From NCBI GenBank assembly GCA_016859345.1, contig CM029112.1, positions 8,347,501 to 8,411,500 on the forward strand: a DNA stretch of 64,000 nt, read 5' to 3'. Shown piece after piece: positions 12,499 through 22,633 of this stretch. The stretch's first letter is position 1, and every line of letters begins with the position of its first letter. Under the pieces are notes generated by a model. The model ran no database searches and was not told the origin of the DNA. It saw only the letters and a list, made by a program, of their open reading frames with translations. The DNA is from Istiophorus platypterus (lineage: Eukaryota; Chordata; Actinopteri; Istiophoriformes; Istiophoridae). Made by a program: the position numbers and the translations under genes.

Positions 12499-13028
12499 GT
12501 AGGTTTATTTATTTTACAGTGTGAGTACTTTTGTCAAGTATTTGTAAAGTTTCTGTATTACTAATTTAAAAATCAAACTGCCAACAACAGTTTTTCTGAA
12601 GGTTTATAATCAAATTGTAGTGCGTCTTGAACTGAATCAATTGGAACTTTTTAAATAATATTTTCTAGTGGTGCTTTTTGCTGCGTTAGGAGGGAAGATG
12701 ATCAGTCAAGCAGCCATTTTGAGTGCATGTTTTGTTTGGTTTGAGTCACCCTAGTTTGGTGCTTGTAGGAAACTTTGAAGGGGTGTTTGACAGTTTTGAC
12801 TCAATCATGTGTGGTGTTTGTGTATTATTCTGCCTGTGTTTTGTGAAAGTCTACCCCTTTTAAGTCATAACTCTCTACAAACTTCCCTTATAATCCAGTC
12901 TAGCCCCACACTGTTTCTGTTGGTTATTTTATTCTTGTATTTATTGTTTATCCCCCTTTTTTTTTTTTGCTTAAATATTTCTTGCTGCTTAACTTAAGGG
13001 GAAGTCTCTGCCATTTAAAAAAACTGTA

Positions 13029-13034
13029 AATAAA
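13029..13034 (+). terminator. Poly(A) signal of the 3' LTR
   Basis: AATAAA in the shared part of both LTRs, about 65 bases before the LTR end, where retroelement polyadenylation signals normally sit. Confidence 0.55.
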
Positions 13035-13100
13035 ATCTGTTTTTGGTGAAGCAGTCTCTGGTTCTAGTTTATTTTTTGTTGAGTATCCCTTGGTCTCACA

Positions 13101-13732
13101 TGCACACACATGTAAATAAACTGAGAGCGAGGCAGTGAAAAGAAATCTCCACACTTTTCTCATTTTCCTTGTTCATCTCGCAAAATACCTACTGTCACAT
13201 CATTCAGTGTCCTCCACGGTAGACATGAAAAAGCTAGACGAATTTCTCAACCCATTTGGTGAACGTGATTGGTCAGGCAGAGAATGGTCTGGCACTTTCT
13301 GTTCACGATAAATCTATATCCTTAAATGTGGTAAATTAGTTTTCCCACACAATCCCAATAGGTCCATTTGACAAGATCTGGGACTCCATTGTTTGTTCAG
13401 TCAGAGCCTGTGTAAAACCACAGTCTGAAAAAACTGAGGTCTTCACCAGTTTAACCATGTTAGTCTCATTTTGCACCAAAGGTTCTGCTTAATTGAGTCA
13501 TAACAGAAGCACCGATAGTAATCTTATCTGATGGCTCATTAGGAGGATCGAATTGGTGCAAAATCTTCAAACCTTGTCTCCTTTGCCTGCATTAAGACTT
13601 CAAGTGAGGTTAGTCTAAAGTTAGGAGTTGGAAAAACAAGGCCACATCTTGACTGTTTTGCTCTAAGTAGGCAGAGGATGCAAACTTTAAATCTTTTATT
13701 TTGCTCCAGGTCTAAGGGTGTCCACAGGCGGC
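13101..13732. other. Unidentified sequence open in several frames
   Basis: Flanks the LTR on one side and the 89-codon ORF on the other. Open runs without ATG are seen on both strands: on the plus strand about 13222-13311 (begins MKKLDEFLNPFGERDW) and about 13340-13492; on the minus strand about 13745-13548. No run matches a family I know. It could be an old decayed gene or transposon, or chance. Confidence 0.3.
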
Positions 13733-14002
13733 CTAAAGTCTCCAGTCGATTTTAGATTGCTGCCTTTGTATACTCCGTCCTTTCCTCAGCTTCTCCTTTT
13801 CATTCTTGTCTTTTTTTTCCCGCATCAGAGGGTGGTTTGGTGTCTTTGTCACCAGATCCTCTGTTGCAGTCGGCTTGCTGTTTGATCCACTGGGTGGCCT
13901 GTATGTGTACCGCTCCGCTCTTCTCTGAAAGTCAAGCACACGCTGATATGAATAATTAAAACGCTGGGGAGAGCCTGATTCTTCTTTTACAGAGCCCGAC
14001 AT
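13733..14002 (-). CDS. Hypothetical protein, 89 residues, unidentified
   Basis: ATG at 14002-14000 in a fair Kozak context (G at -3), with an in-frame stop about 33 bases upstream, and TAG at 13735-13733. An AATAAA follows on the same strand at 13700-13695, only 33 bases after the stop. The protein is hydrophilic and basic: a Ser/Glu-rich start, an aromatic patch (RFNYSYQRVLDFQ), a central RYTYRPPSG motif, then a Lys/Glu-rich tail ending DWRL. There is no signal peptide or membrane segment. Codon use looks protein-like and the amino-acid pattern is not simple sequence. An AG (TGACTTTCAG) inside the frame could instead be a splice acceptor, making this a terminal exon. I do not recognise a family. 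It lies about 0.6 kb from the LTR element and could derive from a transposon, a retrocopy or a small host gene. Confidence 0.28.
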   Translation of the reverse strand: MSGSVKEESGSPQRFNYSYQRVLDFQRRAERYTYRPPSGSNSKPTATEDLVTKTPNHPLMREKKDKNEKEKLRKGRSIQRQQSKIDWRL

Positions 14003-14029
14003 CCCGACAGTGTTAGCCTGTTTGTCTGA

Positions 14030-15485
14030 GCGCTAAAGCTTTACTGAATCTGTTTGTGAATGTGTTCTCTGATGTTCCTCCCATCGTTTCCTCTTGAGAT
14101 CAGCTGGAACTTAATCACTGGTTACAATAACACTGGGAGGAAATTAAGATTTTCTGGGTCGTTGCAGTAACCTCAAAGTTCCTACCCCTGCCTGTAACTA
14201 TTGCCTGACAGTCTTCCTCTTTTTTTTGTTTTTTTTCATTCATCACTCCACCTTTCTCCCCTTCTACTCCGATGAGATTTGAAAAAGGGCAAGAGGAGCC
14301 TGGCTGTGATATGAAATGTTCTGATTGTGGTTTGGACTCCTGTGTCCTTAAGGAGATTGAATTGACCGGCAGTTATGTTTCAATACAGTGAGCTCAGTGA
14401 CCTCCTCCACCTCAGTCTTATCAGCCGAGCCCCAGACTCAGCCTGGTCATGTCACCAGGCCAGCTCATCACTGCTCACATCTGGCAGTGTGGGCAGCTTC
14501 AGTGGGGGACACAGAACCATTTGAAATTTATGCCTCAGAGGACAGAGATGCTGCATTAGAAGTGCAAGTTATCACCGTGGCAGAAAATGCGTGCTCTGGA
14601 GACTTGGCTATTTCGTTCTTCCACTTTTTCCTCACTTGTGCTCACTCAGTTACACATATTGGTCCACTTTTCTGCCATTGAAATCCTCTTCTTTCCCGTT
14701 CTCCCCTTTTACTCTCATAAACCTGACTTTCAACAATCTGATCCACTGCCGCTGATATTCCAACTCCCTCTTTGTTTGTCTGCTCTTATCCTTTACTCTC
14801 ACCCACTTTCTTCTACTCACCTAAAGCTAAATATTTTTAATGCTGCTCTTCATCTTTTCACCCATCACTCACCTAAGCAGGTTTGAAAATGCAAAGCACA
14901 TAATTGCTCCCTGTGGCCCTGTGATTTCCTAGTAATTGCTATAACGATGCTTGCTGGTTTGCTAATGTCCCCCCACTCTAGTCTTTTCCTAAGGTCATTC
15001 CAGATACAAATAAAAGAAGGAAAGTAAAGCAAAAAAATTGATTGTTCCCACTAAGCACTCAGGAGGAAACCTTGTTGTCTGCGCTCTCCTGCGTTGTTGA
15101 TTTGACTGTTGGAAGTCAGTTGTTTTCTCATTGAGGAAAGTTTATTTGATGGTTTACCATTTTTTTTTGTGACTGTATGTGTCTGTGCATTTGCCAGAAG
15201 AATGACAAAATGTAAAAGTAGCCTGTTGTTTTCATTTTCAAGTGTCACTTCTTTACAAGAGAGTCACTGCTGTCCCACTGGTAGCAGTAGGACTTGTTTT
15301 CTTGTGTGTGTTAGTGTCCATTCGCATACTGTTGATGATAACTGTGTGTGTGTGTTTGTGTGAGATTCATATTGAGTTGCAGTCTGCTACTCTTGCCAGC
15401 GAGATCAGTGGCTTGACAGTGCTGCTCCTCGGAGACTGCAGCATTTTGGCTGCTGCGTGACATCACCTGTTGTGGTCACTGCAAC
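14030..15485. other. Intergenic DNA, nothing identified
   Basis: Mostly T- and C-rich single-copy-looking sequence. The overlapping plus-strand frames at 14388-14681 and 14587-14886 have no domain or splice support. Confidence 0.5.
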
Positions 15486-15489
15486 AACT

Positions 15490-15980
15490 TGATCATGCCA
15501 TTCTAGTGCCTAGCTGCACACACAGCTCCAGACCCATCAGACATGGGCTTGATGGCGGGCAGCAAGATGAGATGGAGATCCTGCTCCCTCTGTGTCCCCT
15601 GGGTTTTTGTGGTGATGGACGACCCCTGTGAAAGGCTGTGACTGCAGAGCAGGGTGGCCCTGCCACACGGGTGGCCGTGCCAGCATACTCTGTCCCCTCC
15701 ATCTCCCTGCTGTGATTAATGTAAAATTGATAAAAGCGCATTAATATGCACAGATAGAAGGAAAAGCCATTGACTACCTCAGCAGCTCCTGTCGCTTGTT
15801 TTGGGGGAAATTAAATTAATAACTGGATCGGTAAAGTGCTGTGATCACAGCCCTAGCTTCAATTTGCATATTAATGTAGCATGGTGCGTAAAGCCTGCAA
15901 TGTTTATGGACGGGTGGGGCTGAAGCCACTGTTTTTAATTACCATATCTTTGTGTTACTCTAGAGGTGACAAGGGTGGGG
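15490..15980. promoter_or_regulatory. Candidate enhancer with POU octamer
   Basis: A compact, fairly GC-balanced block inside AT-rich DNA. It contains ATTTGCAT, the consensus POU octamer, at 15862-15869 running straight into ATTAAT (homeodomain-like), a TTAAATTAAT word near 15812 and a TAATTACC near 15937. The arrangement is typical of neural enhancers. The function is inferred; conservation was not tested. Confidence 0.32.
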
Positions 15981-17259
15981 CCCTGTTGCGTCGCAGTGTA
16001 GGCAAGAAAATGCAGCATTTCCCAGGTGGAAATTTCCAAATGCTTCTGCATATTTATTAAAAAGGTACTTTTGTGTCCCTGCTCACCTGAAAGACTAGCG
16101 GTGGGATTTTTCTTCCTAATGCAAGTTGAAGAAAAATAATCACACTCATATGAATCTACCCTCATGGATTTCTTCCCTTCAATGATTTCACTTTGAGGCT
16201 TTTGTGCTTTCCCACATAAATGAATACCTAAACTCTTATTAAATGTCAAGCCTCAATATGTTTTAATGCATGTGAGGTATGGTGAAATCATTTTATGAAT
16301 GTGTCGGCATGATTTATGGGATGTTTAAAACAGAATATTTATTCTATAGGCATGAATTATAAAATAGCTTTTTGGGAGCAATGTGAACTCACATGTCTCA
16401 ACCTGGAGCAAAATTTAGGCTCACACTGTAGATGGAGAGAGACAGAAGAAATAAGAGAGAGAGGGGTGCAGAATTTGAAAATGCCTTGAAAGATACCTGA
16501 GCCCTCATAAAGCAATATAAATTCAAGTTTGTAGAGTTTGCAGGATGTTACAGTTAATTTTTTATCAAACTCCTTCCCACATCTCTATTTTGAGCCTGAC
16601 ACCAATAATATTACAAACAGGCAGATGCATTCTGCATAAACAGCTACCAAAGCAGATGCAATCTAAGACATCCAGTGCTACTGAATAGATTTAAAAGGAA
16701 CTGAAGCTATCCTTTATTGAGGAAAATATGCATAAGACTAAATGCATATAAACTCTGGACACTGCCTAAACCTAAACATTCAATAACATGTCATACCAGC
16801 AGTCAGCTGTACCCTATTGATTGGAACTTAATCTTGCTGTACATCATTTTTGTAATGAAAAGAGCCAATTTTGTGCTTAACAGCATTTTTATTTTGTAAT
16901 TTTTTTCAACACATGTAGAGGATCTACTGTTTTAAGACTTAGTTATGCGTGTCCTTAGATTTTATGTAAAAAAAACAAATGAGCCAAAAAAACCTGTTTA
17001 CATTTTTTGTTTTTACCGTATTTTCCCACACTACATACAATTCTTACTCATCAAGATTTTTCTGGAGAACATTTTCCTATATCTTGGAAGAGCAACAAAA
17101 AACCCCACTTCCTATATATAAAATCAATGCATATATGTTGTGCTCTGTGGTCTATCTGTAAGCATTATCTTATGACATTATCTTCTGGGCCAGGTTGTGT
17201 TTTTATATATCATCGTTACATTTACAGTTTTATTCTCTGCCTGTGCGTCGTCACTGTGT

Positions 17260-17320
17260 GATGATCATTTGACGTTGGATCAGATGGCTTTGCCGTGAGG
17301 TGAAGCCATCCGTGATCATC
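17260..17320. repeat. Imperfect inverted repeat / hairpin
   Basis: GATCAGATGGCTT at 17278-17290 pairs with AAGCCATC at 17303-17310 plus TGATC at 17313-17317, giving about 13 base pairs, one two-base bulge and a 12-base loop. A second GATGATCA copy at 17260-17267 could pair instead with TGATCATC at 17313-17320. The size fits a short hairpin RNA, but I do not recognise a microRNA seed. Confidence 0.45.
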
Positions 17321-18300
17321 TGCTAAGGCAGGTGTGAATTGGTGACGGCAGGTTCTGCTGACGGTTCATATCAACTCACAGTATCTGTAATGTGCTTGTA
17401 GTTTCCGTGTTGGGCAGCTTTATTCTACCTCTGGATGTGACTGTCCTTATGAATGTGTGATAAGTTGTGATGTATGAGAAATACAATATTAATCAGTTTT
17501 GATGTAACACAAAAAGAAAAATAATAAAAAAAAATTGACAAAACCTGTGCAGTCCACCCCACCGAGACCCTAATTTGAACACTGTAGATGTGTATGTGGA
17601 GGTTGTGCACTTTGATCTTGGTGCATTAGTTCTGTGTTTTAGCCACAGAGCACTTGAGGTCTTTGAATAGGGCTCCCTCCTGTTACCATCCCTGTGGTCA
17701 CTGCCCCTGGTGTATTGTGACAGAAGTTTTTTTTTTTCCCCTCTCTTTTTAAAACTTTATTTGTTGCAGAATAGAGAAGATAGAGGAAGAGAGAGTTCTG
17801 TGTCTTCAGAGAGTCTCCCTCATCTCTTTTGATCTTTTGGGGGAAGAGAACAGCATCTTGTCTCATTGACATACAGTATAGTGGAGGCCTGTGATCTGAC
17901 AGTCTTCTCGCCTAACCTGGATTTCAATTTGTCTGTCACTCTACCTGTCCCCCTCACAGCCCCTCGATTCTCTTGACTGAACTTTCTAATTTAGGGTGCC
18001 GCATATGAAGTTGCTTATATTCCATTGCTGCTCTGTATTTCTAGTGCTGGGAGCATTCAGTTTCATATACCTACACCCTACCTACAAAGATTTTTTTTTT
18101 TTTATGTTCTACCAAATTGGAATATTACCCTGAAATACATAAAAAAAGTGGAAAGATCATTGAAAGCTTTTGATAATCAGACCTGTTCTGGCTATAACTT
18201 CAGTCTACTTTGTTCAAGATAATGAATATTGCCTGTTACAAAAGCTGGTCTCCAAACAGCATTTATTTAAAGCCATTGTGTGTGTTAGCTGAATGTTGTA

Positions 18301-18351
18301 GTCCCAAACCGGGACCCTTCTCAATTTAAGCAGGTTAAGTGGCGCTTAACC
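18301..18351. repeat. Two adjacent short perfect hairpins
   Basis: GTCCC-AAACC-GGGAC at 18301-18315, then GGTTAAG-TGGCG-CTTAACC at 18333-18351, each with a five-base loop. They may be a transposon end or chance; no larger element boundary was found. Confidence 0.4.
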
Positions 18352-21300
18352 TCAAACAAAAGTTGGCGAAAGTATATTTTAATATGTAAGTTATTAATCT
18401 GTTTGTAATAGTTAGTCCTCTATAATAGCTTTAGGTCTGTGCTCATGCCTTTTTAATAAGCTATTTCTTTTATTGATTTATATTATTTGAACTCAGTTTA
18501 TTCTACTGCTCCAAAGGAAAACAATTACATGATGCACGCTGATGTTGTGCTTAAATAGACTTCCCACGACTGAGTCTGACCACTGATGAGCAAGACCCCA
18601 TATTGTTTGACTTCTTTCACAAACCGCACCTCCGCCCCAGCATCCACCAGTAAACCTTTGGGGAGTAATTATCTGCAGATTATCTAATCCGCTGTGCTCA
18701 GTGTGATATATGCTTAGGGAATGACAAAGTCAGAGACTAGATGCCAAATATCGGCTCTGCTTATACTAATAATAATCCATATTGAATAACACATTCCATG
18801 CAAAATTGCCTCACTAAATGTTTCAAGGTGGGTGTTATGATATAAAATGTAACATGATTTTGCAACAAGTATTCTTATAAAAAACAAAGACAAACCCAAA
18901 AAACAATTCTACAGTGACCTGTTCTAATGCTATAGGCACAGTATCTGCAGGCGGTTGTGAGACAAACTTGAGAACAATGTCTGTCAATGTCCCTACTGGT
19001 AACCATACTTCAGACACTAAGCCCAGCAGCATAGACAGTCAGTTTGTCCCAAGAATTAAGGTTGCAATAGTTCTGTTGCATGCACTGACATCATTTGAAC
19101 TCGTTAATGCATCAAAACCATGTGTAGGTGGGATGAGGGAAACTTTGTGGAGAGAGATGGGTGTTGATCTCTGAGCAACAGACCTGATGCACAATACATA
19201 ACTGTAGATTTGTTATGCACGGAACATAGACGCTCTCCTTGAGCCCCGCTAAGGGCCCTCAGGCTTTTGTCGCCTAAACCCCAGCCACAGACGGAAATCT
19301 GGATGCCGAGCTGGTCTCTGATCTCAAAGCTCTGTGATTTGTATGCCTGGCCCTCCACCCCAGCCACCTCATTGTGACTTCAGTGCAGCAAACAAATGTA
19401 GTGCTTCTTTTCACTCAAAGTTGCCTCTGAACATAATCCAGCGTTTGTTTTTCACCCAAATATAATGGAGAAAAAAAATTTAATACTATATAAATGAAAT
19501 TACGAGGAGACGGGGTCGCCCTGCCACACTGGCAGTTCCTTGATATCTAACCAATTTTCAACACTTGAGCTGAACTGCCCAGTTGGAAGTCAATGAAAAG
19601 CTGTGCTGTTGGCTTGCAATCTGAATTTCTACATAATTTAAACTCAACACAGCAGTGTCTTACAGAATTACTTGCTGCCATGAGCAAATTCCCTGTTTGT
19701 GATGATTCTATTCAAATAGCAGTAACTTATGTCTCTAATTTTGATATTTCCCTACTACCTCGAATCCAAAGCTGATTCTCTAGAGTCCATTTGTCTGCCT
19801 TAAGAGGTATGAGCTTGATTGTCCCCATCATACCTGGCTTGTAATATCAGTTGAGGGGGAAGTATAATTCCTCATGTCTCACACAATCTGTTTCACCTGG
19901 TATATTTTCTTGATATTATATATTGGCTTTCAAGGGGAATGATAGGATAGCTGTTGTCCCATATTACATTCACAATAAATCTCATACAGTGCAAATTGTC
20001 CATCACAGATGATCAAGCTCATTTTTGCTAAGCCAAGCAGCTGCCACTCATCACTTTCCTCAGGTCAGTTAGCCCATACAAGGTTCTAATTTGGAGGTTC
20101 TGCTTGACGACCACATGTTTTTAGCTCTTGTGTGTACTTGTGTGGGTGGGCATTGGGCTTCTAGAACATGGAAATTCCTTTAAACATAACTGCGTAGTGT
20201 ATGCAAATGATGTAATTAACTCTAAAGAAAGTGGTTCTATTGCAGAAATGAATAATTAAGCCCCAAGGACGGAGGAAATGTGACTGATGTCAACTTAAAT
20301 CTTTCTTGCTTTTTTGCAAATGAATGAATTTACTTTGCAAAATGGTGTGAGTCATTAGAACAGGAAGGGCTGAAAGGGGTGTGAGATGAAACTCATGGAT
20401 TTGCTGCATCTTAAGAGATGGAATGATCCTGTTGGATGTTGCGGCATTTACATCAGCACTGATTGACCCTGTTGACTGATGTTTTCTCACAGTCTCACCT
20501 CTGTCATTTCTGCTGCACCTTCAAATACCGTAAAAAGGGTCCCCTCGCTTATTCAATAATGTGAAAAATTTGTTGTGCTCCATTGGTCTGACCATTTGCT
20601 GTAATTATTCGTTTTTCATTTTGTTCAATAACCCTTGTTTAATAAGCTGATGTAACACATTAGGCACCAGCCATTTCCATCACACTAGTATCTTCTGTTT
20701 TTTGTTTTTTTTTCTAACTTTTGAATTTTGTCCAGTCTAGAACCTAGTTCCAAAACACTGCCAAAAACCATGGACGCACTGTGCAAAAGCAAAACCTTCC
20801 CGGTACAGGTCCCCATCACAAATGTAATTCTTGTTGAACTGGCCAAAAGAAAGCCAAAAAACTGACTTTTATTACAGTCCTATCACAGAACATGTCTGTT
20901 TTTTTTTTTTTTACCTGATTCTTCACCTGCAAATCTGAAATTAACTGAACAGTGAATCTTTTCAGGTGCTCCTCCTATCGCTTTAGGTTGCATTTAGCCA
21001 CACAGATGCAAAATTAATAATGTTTTTTCAGTAAAATCTGCTGTCCAGTTTGAAAAAGTTTGTTTTGACTAATTTGTCTTCATTCTATAACAGTTATGTC
21101 AGTAAAGCCTTATCTACATCCAAGGCATTTATTTCTATATATCTTGTACCATCTTGTAGCATTGTGGATGCTGAAAATTTTTTTTTTCCCCCTTAATATT
21201 CTTTTTTTCCATATGTCATTTTCAATGATATTGATTCATTGCACTTATTGGACTCTTATTGCTTATAACTGCTCGTGCCCTCATTGTGAAGTTTGTGTTT

Positions 21301-22530
21301 ATGTATCCTTACACTGTCAGCAACCGAGAGCTATATCATCATATCTTTTCTCCAGCTGCATTGTACTGTAATTACAGAAAGAAAGCGAGAGATCCAGTGG
21401 ACGCTGCAGTTCAATCTTTCATGGTTAGGCTTTACTATCTCAGTGAGGTGTATGATGTCGGGACATCAGGGTTATAAAACTGAATCACCGATGGTTACAG
21501 GCTTGGAATGATTATGCTTTACTGTCCTTCACAAAACAGCACCTAATGAGATTAGGGATGTGAGTGCTGAATCAATGAAAGCTCAAAACACAATTAAAGA
21601 GCCAATTAATCAGTAAGGTTCTCTGGGGAGTTTAGTGGAGTAAAATTACCTCCTGTCTTGATAACTCGTCATCTCCACACCCCAGCACCTTCCCATCCTT
21701 TTTGAGCTCAAATATGAATATGAAATGTTTGGCAGGGGGCTGTTGGGAAAGGGAGTGCAAGTCATGTTTAATCATGAGGAAACAAACATTCAGAGCTCTG
21801 TTCAGAGTGTCACCTCGAGGGTTGGGGAGTTCACGAAAAGTTTGTTTACATTGAATCTGGAGGAGAGGAGGTGTTGTTCCAAGTGTGGCTGAGGATTCAA
21901 TTAATGAGGAATGAAACTGCGAAAGAAACTGTATTAGCAGAAAAATGAAACAAGAGTTTGACCATTTGTAAGTCTTGCTGTCAGAGGATAAAGCTGGTTG
22001 TAACCAGTATGGACTATATGAACCCCAGGGACAGAAAGCAAATGTACTCTGCATGTTTGCAGCAATTTAATCAAGGAGGAGTATCTCAAGAGCAGCTGCA
22101 CATACAGAGATGATTGTGTTTCCATCAAAGTAAACCCTTCTTCCCAAGGATGGCAGCCCGATAAAGTGGAAACTGGGCTTCCTTCTTAATTCTTGAATTG
22201 TGGTCTCTATCTCTGCTACTGCCTATGAATCTCACCCCTGTGCACTCTATTAAAGCAATTCTATTGCTGCCATTCCTGCACTCAATCAGTTCAAGTGCAT
22301 GTGAGAATGCATGCTTATAGACACTTTGAAGAAAAAAAAAAAAAAAATCAAACTGCCAGTGCTGGTCTGTGCTCTATTGTTCATTTTGTATTTCTGCTCT
22401 GCTTTAATGCAGGCAGCTCAAAGGGAGTGATTTGTGTAGGTTAATACATCCTCCAAATAAAAATTCTGTATTGGTTATTTATTATTCAAAACAACTTTAA
22501 TTTTAAAGCTGATTCTTTTGTTTTCCCCAG

Positions 22531-22633
22531 GGACCTGTGCAACTCTGCATCAAAAAAAAATATTCTGGCGAAGGAACTGCTGACCCCCACACCAGGGAAA
22601 TGTAACTGAAGAAGTGGCGTAGGTCCTTTCAAG
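22531..22633 (+). other. Isolated exon-like block, plus strand
   Basis: Preceded by a strong acceptor (polypyrimidine run then TTTTCCCCAG ending at 22530) and ended by CAAG|GTAAAT at 22633/22634. Read in phase 0 it gives 24 codons beginning GPVQLCIKKKYSGEG and ending at TAA, followed by about 28 more bases to the donor. It could be a non-coding RNA exon, an alternative or 'poison' exon of an unseen gene, or a coincidence. No partner exon was identified. Confidence 0.3.

Larger units (their letters stand above)
9020..13100 (+). mobile_element. Decayed Ty3/Gypsy-like LTR retrotransposon
   Basis: Two diverged direct repeats bracket a 2.6 kb interior: about 9020-9451 and the end of about 12090-13100. 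Both share a 3' part ending in a GTTCTAGTTTATT word followed by TATCCCTTGG. Between them, in the expected gag-pro-pol order, are a CCHC zinc knuckle (10379-10421, frameshifted), an aspartic-protease-region remnant (10758-10910) and an integrase-core remnant (11190-11330). Reverse transcriptase and RNase H should lie between protease and integrase, but only a few hundred bases and an A-run separate them, so that part is deleted. The 5' LTR lacks its promoter part. Multiple stops and frameshifts show the copy is dead. The Gypsy assignment rests on the pattern of the integrase and protease remnants; the exact family needs a repeat library. Confidence 0.82.
12090..13100 (+). repeat. 3' LTR, about 1 kb, nearly complete
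   Basis: Begins after a purine-rich tract and ends in CA at 13099-13100. It carries TATAAAAA at 12157-12164, a strong donor-like TAG|GTAAGT at 12260/12261, an AG acceptor before 12442, a second donor-like AAG|GTAGGT at 12498/12499 and AATAAA at 13029-13034. The downstream 400 bases match the 5' LTR. The exact left edge is uncertain by tens of bases. Confidence 0.72.
15981..22530. other. Intergenic DNA with two small inverted repeats
   Basis: No gene is seen. It holds a hairpin at 17260-17320 and paired short hairpins at 18301-18351 (listed separately), plus T and A runs. The longest frame (minus 21632-22054, 140 codons) has no signature and is probably chance. Confidence 0.5.

Noticed and set aside
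21632..22054. 140-codon minus-strand ORF
   Set aside because: No recognisable domain, no splice or poly(A) support, low-complexity hydrophobic stretches; probably chance.
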